DNA from: CAZKWG01 sp964615375
GTDB taxonomy: Bacteria > Myxococcota_A > UBA796 > CAZKWG01
Length of the DNA: 64,000 bases
Direction of reading: 5' to 3'
NCBI GenBank assembly: GCA_964615375.1
Contig: CAZTOW010000027.1
Coordinates: 72,069-136,068 of the forward strand
A program made the translations under genes and the position numbers. Shown one piece after another: positions 57,803 through 64,000 of this stretch (the first letter of the stretch is position 1; each line of letters opens with the position of its first letter). Below the pieces are notes generated by a model. That model saw only the letters and a program-made list of their open reading frames with translations, was not told where the DNA came from and did no database searches.

Positions 57803-59557
57803 ATGCCCTACGGACTCCTCCCCACCGGATTCGCCCCCAAGACCCGCCAGGTCATCCTGGCCGAGCTGCTCGACGACGTGGAGCAGGGCTTCGGCGCCCC
57901 CGTGGACCGCGACCCAGGCTCCGTGCTCTCGCGCCTGCTCGGGTCCTACGCCGACGCCCTCGCCGCGGCCTGGAGCGCGGCCGATCAGCTCTGGAAGGCG
58001 GGCGACCCGGCCTCAGCGGGTGAAATTTCACTAGATGATCTAGTTGCAGGCGTGGGCGTGCGCCGCCTCTTCGCCACCTCGTCCGAGGTGGAGGCCCTCT
58101 GCGTCGGGCGCGCCGGGACCCGCCTGCCCGCCGGCCAGGTGGTGAGCGCGGACGGGGCGCGCTTCGTGAGCCTGGCCGACGCCACGCTCGACGAGACGCT
58201 CTGGTCGGCGCGGCTGGAGATCCAGGAGGTCTGGCCGGGGACCTTCTACGGGCTGCGCTTCGACGGGGTGAACTCCGGCGTGAACGCCAGCGCCGGCCAG
58301 AGCGCGCGCGCCCTCGCCGAGGCCATCGCCGCGCTGTTCACCCCGGCCTTCCCGCACCTGATCTTCGAGGCGCGCGGGGACGGGCTCGACCTCCTCGCCC
58401 GCACCCCCGGCGTGGTCCCCGACGTGCAGCTCAACCTCCGGCCGCTGCAGCGCCTCCGGGTCACGCTGGGCCAGGTCTCGCCGGGGGTGGCGATCACGGT
58501 GGACGTCTGGGACGCTTCAGGGCTCGTCGTCCGCGCCACGGAGACGCCCGGCGCGCCCGCGGTCTACGGCACGGTGATCGCCAACCTCTGCGGGAAGCTG
58601 ACCTGCGGCGCGCTGACGGCCCGGCCCGGCGCCGACGGGCGCAGCATCGACCTCGTGGCCAGCACGGTGGGCACGAGCTGGACCATCGGCGGCTGGCCCG
58701 CGGTCACCGGCGTGGACACGACGCCCTCCAACCTGGTGAAGCTCACGACGAAGACCATCGGCGGGGCCCTGGTGCGCTTCGCCTCGGCCGAGACCGGGCC
58801 GGTGCTCGCCCTGGCCGGGCGGCTCACCCGCATCGAGACCCCGCTCAGCGGCTGGGATCGCCTCTACAACGCCGAGGACGCCGAGCTCGGACGAGACCGC
58901 GAGAGCGACACCGCCCTGCGCGCCCGGCTCTCCCGCTCGCGCTACCTGCTGGCCAGCGGGGTGGCCGGCGCCATCGAGGCCCGCCTGCGCCAGGACATCC
59001 CCGGCGTGCGCGCGGCCCGGGTGGTGGAGAACGACGCCGACGTGGACGTGGACGGCCGCCCGCCCCACAGCTTCGAGGTGGTGGTCGACGCGAACACCGA
59101 CGCGGAGACCGGCCTCGCGGTCGCTCAGCTCATCGAGAGCCTGCGCCCCGCGGGCGTCGCCGCCGTCAGCACCGCACGGCCCGCCGATCAGGTCGAGCAG
59201 ACCTGGCTGGACGCCCAGGGCCTGGAGCGCCGGCTGTGCTGGAGCCGCCCCCGCCGCGTGCCCGTCACGCTGAACGTCGTGCTGCGCCGCCACCCCGACG
59301 AGATCCTCCCCGAGGGCGCGCAGGAGCTCCTGCGCGATCAGGTCTTGCGCTTCGGCGCGGCCCACGGCATCGGCCAGGACGTCGTCCTCGGGCGCATGCT
59401 CCCGCTCCTGCACGCGCTCCCGGGCGTGGGGCAGGTCTACTTCGTGGCCGCCCACCGGCCGGGCGGCGCCGGCGCCGACAACATCCCCATCGGCCCGCTG
59501 GAGATCGTCAGCTTCGACGCTGACGATGGCGCGACCGTCACCCTGACCGTGGTCTGA
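57803..59557 (+). CDS. Baseplate J-like protein, second copy
   Basis: 584 residues. It has the same order of J-like segments as its neighbour: ISLDDLVAGVGVRR, RLPAGQVVSADGARF, and RARLSRSRYLLASGVAGAIE followed by IPGVRAARVVENDADV. It is about 100 residues longer, with extra beta-rich inserts. Two J proteins suggest a heteromeric wedge, as in Afp11/Afp12 of contractile injection systems. A palindrome copy (58030) sits in the ISLDDLVAG codons. Confidence 0.86.
   Translation: MPYGLLPTGFAPKTRQVILAELLDDVEQGFGAPVDRDPGSVLSRLLGSYADALAAAWSAADQLWKAGDPASAGEISLDDLVAGVGVRRLFATSSEVEALCVGRAGTRLPAGQVVSADGARFVSLADATLDETLWSARLEIQEVWPGTFYGLRFDGVNSGVNASAGQSARALAEAIAALFTPAFPHLIFEARGDGLDLLARTPGVVPDVQLNLRPLQRLRVTLGQVSPGVAITVDVWDASGLVVRATETPGAPAVYGTVIANLCGKLTCGALTARPGADGRSIDLVASTVGTSWTIGGWPAVTGVDTTPSNLVKLTTKTIGGALVRFASAETGPVLALAGRLTRIETPLSGWDRLYNAEDAELGRDRESDTALRARLSRSRYLLASGVAGAIEARLRQDIPGVRAARVVENDADVDVDGRPPHSFEVVVDANTDAETGLAVAQLIESLRPAGVAAVSTARPADQVEQTWLDAQGLERRLCWSRPRRVPVTLNVVLRRHPDEILPEGAQELLRDQVLRFGAAHGIGQDVVLGRMLPLLHALPGVGQVYFVAAHRPGGAGADNIPIGPLEIVSFDADDGATVTLTVV
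58030..58044. other. Dispersed 15-bp interrupted palindrome, copy 6
   Basis: ACTAG-ATGAT-CTAGT; the arms extend to a 7-1-7 perfect palindrome. It is written in the codons TCA CTA GAT GAT CTA GTT inside a conserved protein segment. Confidence 0.75.
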
Positions 59558-59565
59558 GGAGCGCC

Positions 59566-60144
59566 ATGTCCTCTCCCATCCCAGATCACGCTCAACAGGG
59601 CCTCGCGCTGCTGCCCATGCAGCTCCGCGGGAAACCCCGGGTGGAGGCGCTGCTGGGCGCCGTCCTCCGGCAGATCCAGGAGCTCGAGGACGCCGTGGGC
59701 GCCCTCCTGCGCGCCCGCGACCTCAGCGCCGCCAGCGGAGCCAGCCTCGACCAGCTCGGCCGCCTGGTGGGCGAGCAGCGGAACGGGCGCTCCGACGACC
59801 TCTTCCGCCGCGCCGTCCAGCTCCGGGTCGAGCGCAACTGCTCCCGCGGCGAGCCCGACCGGCTCATCCGCGTGGTGCGCGCGCTGACCGGCTCGACCTC
59901 CGTGACCTACGAGGAGCCGAGCCCCGGGGTGGTCCGCGTCACCTTCGACGGCCAGAGCCTGCCCGGCGACCTGCTGCGCAGCATGGAGTCCATCGCCCCC
60001 GTGGGCGTGCGGCTGGATCTCATCAACAGCCCCGCCTTCGCGTTTGCGTTCTCGTCCGTCGCCCAACCCCACGAGCCCGCCAACGCTGGCGGCTTCTCCG
60101 ACGTCGCCCAGCTTCAGGGCGGCGGGCTGTCCAAGATCCTCTGA
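59566..60144 (+). CDS. Tail protein of the DUF2612/gp48 type
   Basis: 192 residues. ASLDQLGRLVGEQRNGRSDD, LFRRAVQLRVERNCSRGEPD and RLIRVVRALTG match DUF2612 proteins that sit at the baseplate periphery and link fibres. It follows the J genes, the usual position of tail protein I. Confidence 0.85.
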   Translation: MSSPIPDHAQQGLALLPMQLRGKPRVEALLGAVLRQIQELEDAVGALLRARDLSAASGASLDQLGRLVGEQRNGRSDDLFRRAVQLRVERNCSRGEPDRLIRVVRALTGSTSVTYEEPSPGVVRVTFDGQSLPGDLLRSMESIAPVGVRLDLINSPAFAFAFSSVAQPHEPANAGGFSDVAQLQGGGLSKIL

Positions 60145-60154
60145 GGAGCAGACC

Positions 60155-61558
60155 ATGTCCATCCCCAAGCCGCAGGGACTGCCCGACTGGGCCACCGGAC
60201 CCCAGGCCGCCATCAGCGAGCCCCCCGCCCTGGACCGGGCCAAGGGCTGGGCCTTCGCGCAGAAGCCCCCGCACGAGTGGTTCAACTGGTGGATGAACAA
60301 GGTCTACCAGTGGGTCCAGTACCTCGACGAGCTGGACGCCTCCGGGCTGGAGGCGACCTATGGGGGCGCGAGCTCGAACGTCCAGGCGGCGCTCTCCGAC
60401 CTGGAGTCGAGGTCCGGCACGCTCCAGCAGGACGTGAGCACGCTTTATGCATGGGGCACCAGCTTCGCCAACTCCATCAACGCCCACAGCGCGCTGGCGG
60501 ATCGGATGGAGCGCGCCATCAGCGGCGGCGTGATGGTGAGCGGCTCGCCTGTCCCGAACAGCTCAGCCGCGAACATCACCATCCCGGCGAGCGGGCTGAG
60601 CTGGAGCGCCGACAGCAGCTCCCTGGCCGGCGGGCTGGAGTTCGGCGATCTGACGATCAACGGGACGATGATCGTGCAGGACATCCGCACCCTCTTCGTG
60701 CTGCGGGTCCACGGCAACCTCGTCCTGAACGGGACCTTGCGCTTCTACGCCCACCGCGAGAACCCCTCGCCGACCTTCCGGCTCCGGGCGCGGACCCTGA
60801 GCCCCATGTTCCAGTGGTCCACGGCCCTCCTCAGCGGCGACGTCGGCAGCTACGGCCTGCCCTTCGGGGGAGCCGGCCTCATCGGGACGGGCGGGTCCTA
60901 CACCGACTCCAAGAGCAACCTGACGACCGAGCACTTCGACCCGACGCTGACCAGCGCGGCGCCGAAGGGCCTCTTCTTCGAGCAGCGCGCGGCCCTGACC
61001 CAGCACCTCGTCCGCGCGGGCGTGGCGGGCTCGCCCATGGCGGCGGCCCCCTGGCTCGGCGGCGGCGGGCAGACCGGGGGCTCGGGGCGCTCGACGACCT
61101 CCGGGCAGGTCGACGGCCCGCGGGGTGGCGGCGCGGCGCTGGTGCTGGTCAGCGGCGACCTCATCCTGGGGCCCAACACCGGGGGAGGCCTGAGCTGCAG
61201 CGGCGAGGCGCCCACGGGCTCCAACCTCCACGTCGGCGGCGGCGGCGGCGGCGGCGGCGCGCTCTACGTCTACGTGGGCGGGAAGATCAGCTTCACCCAG
61301 GGGAGCGCCTGGAAGGCGCTGCAGGCCAACGGCGGACCGGGCGGGGCCGCGACGAAGACCAGCTCGATCACCACCAACTACGGCGGCAGCGGCGGCGGCG
61401 GCGGGCTCGTCTTCCTCTGCGCGCGAAACGCCGACGCCAACCTGCACTGCTCGGCCCAGGGAGGCGCGGCGGGCACGTACCTGGGCGCGAGCTCCGGCAA
61501 CGTCGGCTCCGCCGGGACCACCGTCGCCATCCGCGCCGTCCCCTCCATGCTGCTCTGA
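60155..61558 (+). CDS. Tail fibre / receptor-binding protein, glycine-rich
   Basis: 467 residues from the ATG at 60155, with GAGGAG upstream. The N-terminus (DWATGPQAAISEPPALDRAK, WAFAQKPPHEWFNWWMNKVY) is a recognised tail-fibre attachment region. The C-terminal half carries several Gly-rich loops (for example VGGGGGGGGALYVYVGG and GGSGGGGGLVFL) alternating with beta strands, reminiscent of polyglycine adhesins or a glycine-rich beta-helix. It probably decides the target cell. Confidence 0.8.
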   Translation: MSIPKPQGLPDWATGPQAAISEPPALDRAKGWAFAQKPPHEWFNWWMNKVYQWVQYLDELDASGLEATYGGASSNVQAALSDLESRSGTLQQDVSTLYAWGTSFANSINAHSALADRMERAISGGVMVSGSPVPNSSAANITIPASGLSWSADSSSLAGGLEFGDLTINGTMIVQDIRTLFVLRVHGNLVLNGTLRFYAHRENPSPTFRLRARTLSPMFQWSTALLSGDVGSYGLPFGGAGLIGTGGSYTDSKSNLTTEHFDPTLTSAAPKGLFFEQRAALTQHLVRAGVAGSPMAAAPWLGGGGQTGGSGRSTTSGQVDGPRGGGAALVLVSGDLILGPNTGGGLSCSGEAPTGSNLHVGGGGGGGGALYVYVGGKISFTQGSAWKALQANGGPGGAATKTSSITTNYGGSGGGGGLVFLCARNADANLHCSAQGGAAGTYLGASSGNVGSAGTTVAIRAVPSMLL

Positions 61559-61570
61559 GCGAGGTCTCCC

Positions 61571-62332
61571 GTGAACATCGCCTACGCCATCGACAAGGAA
61601 GGCTACATCTCCCACGAGGTCATGGGTGACTTCGACCCTGCGGGCCTCGTGCTCACCGCCCCGCCCACCAGCATGGTCCGCCCGCGCTGGAGCGGCGAGA
61701 GGTGGGTGGAGGCCGCCTCCAACAAGCGCCGCGCCTCCGTCTCCGACGAGGCCCGCGTCGCCGTCCTGCTCGCGCTCTCCCGCGAGGCCGAGCGCGTGCG
61801 CGAGGTGGTCCGCCCGCTCGGCCCCTACGCCCAGGCCGTCCAGGAGCAGCGGCTCCGCGAGGCCCGCGCTCTGCTGAGCGGCTGCTGCAAGGAGGAGCCC
61901 CTGGTCCTGAGCGCCGAGGCCGAGGCTGCCGGCCAGGATCTCAAGGCCCTCGCCAGCCAGGTCCTCGAGCAGCACGCCGCCTGGGCCCGGCAGATGGGCC
62001 AGATCGAGGCCACGTTGCGCAAGCACAGCGACCGCGTCGGCAAGGAGCGCGAGCGCACCGGCCTGGCCAAGCTGGAGGCCGCCGGCAAGGCCGCCCTCTG
62101 GGCCCTGGTCACGGGGGTCTCTGGGACCGTGGTGTTGGAGGAGAGCGCTGAGAGCGTGGAGGTCTCGGAGGTGAAGGAGAGCGCGGAGGTCAAGGAGAGC
62201 ACGGGGGCGGTGGCGAGCGCCGAGCTCGCGGGCACCGGGGGCGTCAAGGTGCCTGCGTCCACGGCGGAGCTCAGCGCCGAGGCCGTGGAGCTGGCGAAGG
62301 CCGAGGAGTTGAAGCGCGCTCGGGAGGGGTGA
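61571..62332 (+). CDS. Tail-associated protein, fibre-assembly-like N-terminus
   Basis: 253 residues from a GTG at 61571. The first 50 residues (YAIDKEGYISHEV, LTAPPTSMVRPRWSGERWVE) resemble tail-fibre assembly or tail-tip small proteins. The middle is helical. The C-terminal 70 residues are a Val/Glu/Ser/Ala low-complexity stretch (SAESVEVSEVKESAEVKES) likely to form a coiled coil. As the last gene of the tail set it could be a fibre chaperone, an accessory fibre or a cargo protein; the sequence does not decide. Confidence 0.55.
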   Translation: MNIAYAIDKEGYISHEVMGDFDPAGLVLTAPPTSMVRPRWSGERWVEAASNKRRASVSDEARVAVLLALSREAERVREVVRPLGPYAQAVQEQRLREARALLSGCCKEEPLVLSAEAEAAGQDLKALASQVLEQHAAWARQMGQIEATLRKHSDRVGKERERTGLAKLEAAGKAALWALVTGVSGTVVLEESAESVEVSEVKESAEVKESTGAVASAELAGTGGVKVPASTAELSAEAVELAKAEELKRAREG

Positions 62333-62349
62333 GGCGGTGCGAGGCCCCG

Positions 62350-62387
62350 TCGACGTGTACACGAGGCCAGGGTACACTGGACCTCGT
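62350..62387 (+). promoter_or_regulatory. vapBC promoter with palindromic operator
   Basis: TCGACG (62350-62355) and TACACT (62373-62378) are spaced by 17 nt. Overlapping them is an inverted repeat, ACGAGG-CCAG-[6]-CTGG-A-CCTCGT (62361-62387), nearly perfect. A second pair, GTGTAC (62355-62360) and GTACAC (62372-62377), is nested. The predicted start of transcription is within the right arm, consistent with VapB autorepression. Confidence 0.5.
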
Positions 62388-62398
62388 GGAGCGAGCCG

Positions 62399-62632
62399 AT
62401 GCTTCGGAACATCACCCTCAGCGCGGAAGAGGCCCTCATCGAACAGGCCCGGGAGCGGGCTCGGCGCCAGTCCACGACGCTCAACGCCGCATTTCGCGTC
62501 TGGCTGGAGCGCTACGTCAAGGAAGAGCAGGCCCGGGAGCGTTATGACGCGCTGATGGCCCGGCTCGGTGACGTGCAGGCCGGCAGGAGCTTCTCTCGGG
62601 ACGAGCTGAATGAACGCCAGATTCTTCCTTGA
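62399..62632 (+). CDS. VapB-type antitoxin
   Basis: 77 residues. The N-terminus (MLRNITLSAEEALIEQARER, then ARRQSTTLNAAFRVWLE) is a ribbon-helix-helix DNA-binding fold. The C-terminal tail (GRSFSRDELNERQILP) would wrap the PIN toxin. It overlaps the toxin gene by 23 nt and follows a GGAG ribosome site. Confidence 0.88.
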   Translation: MLRNITLSAEEALIEQARERARRQSTTLNAAFRVWLERYVKEEQARERYDALMARLGDVQAGRSFSRDELNERQILP

Positions 62633-63029
62633 CACGAACATCCTGGTCTACAGCTTTGACGCGACCGCGCCCCTGAAGCGCCAGCGGGCGCGCGAGCTCA
62701 TCTCCACCGGGCTGAGCGGCCTGGGCGCCATCAGCTTCCAGGTCGTGCAGGAATTCCTGAACGTCGCGCTGCGTCGGTTCGCGCGACCGATGAGCGCTCA
62801 GGAGGCCAGGATCTACCTCGACGAGGTCCTCGTGCCGCTCTGCCAGGTGCAGTCGGACCCGGATCTTTACAGGGAGGCCCTCGAGATCCATGCGCGCTGG
62901 GGATTCTCCCTCTACGACGCGCAGCTCGTCGCCGCCGCGCTGCGCGCCGGATGCGAGACGCTGTTCAGCGAGGACCTACAGAACGGACAGCAGCTCGGGG
63001 GCCTGAGGGTCGTCAATCCGTTCGTTTGA
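62610..63029 (+). CDS. VapC-type PIN-domain ribonuclease toxin
   Basis: 139 residues. The PIN catalytic acids are in place: Asp in FFLDTNILVYS, Glu in VVQEFLNVAL, Asp in SLYDAQLVAAAL, and Asp in LFSEDLQNGQ. VapC toxins cleave tRNA or rRNA. It is intact and paired with the upstream RHH antitoxin. The tail gene set ends 66 nt before the antitoxin. Confidence 0.93.
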   Translation: MNARFFLDTNILVYSFDATAPLKRQRARELISTGLSGLGAISFQVVQEFLNVALRRFARPMSAQEARIYLDEVLVPLCQVQSDPDLYREALEIHARWGFSLYDAQLVAAALRAGCETLFSEDLQNGQQLGGLRVVNPFV

Positions 63030-63205
63030 GGACGCCCCTCACCCCCGCCCCGAAGACACCGCGTGAAACGCCACCTCCTCCAGTGCCGCCAGCGCCGGCG
63101 GATCCATGGCCCAGGGCCCCTCGCCTCAGGCGGGATTCAGCGGAATGGGGCGGATGAGGGGGATCGGTGACAGGACTTCCTCTCAGGCATGGCTGGCCTC
63201 CGCTA

Positions 63206-63703
63206 CTACTTGAGTGCTTCGAGTATGGCCTTGAGCATGGCCTCAAGAGCCGACATGCACACAGCGGGGGCTCCATCCTTCGAGTAGTCTCGAACCGGAG
63301 AGTCATCGACGTTCAGGAAGGCCGGTCCCTCCCACCTCTTCGTGAGCCGATTCCAGTACAGATCCAGAGAGAGCACCACCTTATCCTTCTTCTGACTTCC
63401 AAGCTCCATGAAAGCCTCATAGAGCTGTGTCTCGTTCGGCCGGATGTTGAGGTACTTTGTGCCAGGACCCGCAAAAAACCAGACTTTGCGCCCGTAGGGC
63501 TCGGCATTCCCAGAGTCGAACGCGCATACCTGGCAGAGCTCCACAGCATCTTGGAGGAGCGTGGTGAACTCCTTCAACATTTCCAGACGGTCCCCGTCCT
63601 TCCAGAAGTCCTGGCCTCGGAGGTCGGTTACCGAGGGTCTGAGAAGGTAGGCCGCTCCGGCCTCCGAATAGCGGAACTCATGTGGCTTCTGGTCAGTGCT
63701 CAT
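63206..63703 (-). CDS. Protein of unknown function, lower GC
   Basis: 165 residues. The sequence is mixed alpha/beta with several conserved-looking aromatic segments (QDFWKDGDRLEMLKEFTTLL, GRKVWFFAGPGTKYLNIRP). No signal peptide, membrane helix or recognised family. The DNA is visibly less GC-rich, with A/T third positions common, than the rest of the window, suggesting recent transfer. It lies 21 nt downstream of the gene at 63725, probably as one operon. Confidence 0.7.
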   Translation of the reverse strand: MSTDQKPHEFRYSEAGAAYLLRPSVTDLRGQDFWKDGDRLEMLKEFTTLLQDAVELCQVCAFDSGNAEPYGRKVWFFAGPGTKYLNIRPNETQLYEAFMELGSQKKDKVVLSLDLYWNRLTKRWEGPAFLNVDDSPVRDYSKDGAPAVCMSALEAMLKAILEALK

Positions 63704-63724
63704 GTCGATGCTCCAGGTAGACCG

Positions 63725-63931
63725 CTATCCTTCGGTGTAGCGGTCAATGAGGGACTCTGTGACGGTCCAGACGTCTCCAGGCATCTGATGTCGAGGGGTT
63801 CCTTCCATGGTGTCAATCCCAGCCAGACACCGATTGTACCAGCGAAGCCAGGTCAGCTTTTCGCTAATATAGCCGTCCTGTGGATACCTGAGCTTATACT
63901 CCCGTTCAAGGTCGTCTATCAGAGCGCTCAT
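63725..63931 (-). CDS. Small protein of unknown function, lower GC
   Basis: 68 residues (MSALIDDLEREYKLRYPQDG, then YISEKLTWLRWYNRCLAGID). Mostly helical, with no known motif. It shares the lower GC content and strand of the 165-residue gene 21 nt downstream. They might form a small accessory pair, for example immunity or toxin-antitoxin-like, but nothing in the sequence proves it. Confidence 0.55.
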   Translation of the reverse strand: MSALIDDLEREYKLRYPQDGYISEKLTWLRWYNRCLAGIDTMEGTPRHQMPGDVWTVTESLIDRYTEG

Positions 63932-64000
63932 GGCCCCGTAGAGCTTTAGCCCAGAATGTACGTAGACGCATAGGTTGAGAGAACCCGGCGCTCATCCACC

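Noticed and set aside
8243..58044. The dispersed palindrome as trp-repressor operators (which also contain ACTAG/CTAGT)
   Set aside because: The spacing between arms differs (five versus four nt), the sites are inside unrelated genes, and no tryptophan genes are nearby.
49003..62332. Calling the tail locus a canonical extracellular contractile injection system
   Set aside because: No AAA+ ATPase or toxin-like cargo is evident and sheath and tube are of the DUF3383/DUF3277 phage type; 'tail-only particle' is the safer label.
63862..63873. GCTAATATAGC near the right edge as a seventh palindrome copy
   Set aside because: The TAG-to-TAG spacing does not match the nine-base register of the six sites, and the local sequence is AT-rich.
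1..64000. tRNA, rRNA or CRISPR elements
   Set aside because: No clover-leaf-like tRNA ends, rRNA-like conserved blocks or regularly spaced direct repeats were seen; a covariance-model search was not possible.

Overview
The window is very GC-rich, densely coded DNA from what looks like a myxobacterium-like deltaproteobacterium (Myxococcota). The evidence is lineage-typical protein architecture: surface proteins ending in a MYXO-CTERM-like tail (Cys/Gly motif, hydrophobic stretch, Arg-rich end), Asp-Thr-Ala and Thr-Gly-Asp linkers, MopE-type and thrombospondin-type-3 calcium repeats, several Ser/Thr kinases and a PilT retraction ATPase. No rRNA, tRNA or CRISPR array was seen. The exact taxon cannot be fixed from the window.

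Layout. 1-5 kb: two tandem pairs of a MYXO-CTERM surface protein and an outer-membrane barrel/OmpA protein, the second pair fused into one ORF. 5-8.3 kb: pilT, thiS and two coiled-coil proteins. 8.3-13.2 kb: a two-gene peptide exporter (C39 peptidase-ABC plus partner ABC). 13.4-17.5 kb: small winged-helix-like protein, FG-GAP surface protein, metallophosphoesterase, SRPBCC protein, SGNH hydrolase. 17.5-24.1 kb: an ABC-2 exporter (two permeases, ATPase, methyltransferase) interrupted by a toxin-antitoxin island (GNAT/RHH and AbiEi/AbiEii). 24.1-31 kb: glycosyltransferase, AAA-nuclease gene bracketed by a 22-bp direct repeat, YdjC-type deacetylase, GNAT enzyme, polytopic membrane protein, Uma2-type nuclease. 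31-41 kb: an 1803-residue PUFA/polyketide-synthase-like protein with missing catalytic residues, a leucyl aminopeptidase, and two tandem aromatic-amino-acid-lyase homologues, one lacking MIO residues. 41-48.9 kb: a kinase-FGE fusion and a minus-strand run of two kinases, a trypsin-like protease and a histidine phosphatase. 49-62.3 kb: a tightly overlapping gene set for a contractile tail (terminator, sheath, tube, frameshifted chaperone, tape measure, hub, plug, spike, wedge, two J proteins, tail protein, fibre) with no capsid, portal or terminase. 62.4-63 kb: VapBC. The last kilobase has lower GC and two unknown genes.

The most striking signals outside ordinary annotation are (i) a 15-bp interrupted palindrome, ACTAG-N5-CTAGT and close variants, present six times at roughly 7.5-14.5 kb spacing, mostly inside genes and written with rare codons; (ii) a 22-bp direct repeat exactly bracketing a single AAA-nuclease gene between two genes that would otherwise converge; (iii) a tail-only contractile particle locus with a U-UUU-UUC programmed frameshift and two J-type baseplate genes; and (iv) two apparently inactive enzyme homologues, a lyase and a megasynthase.
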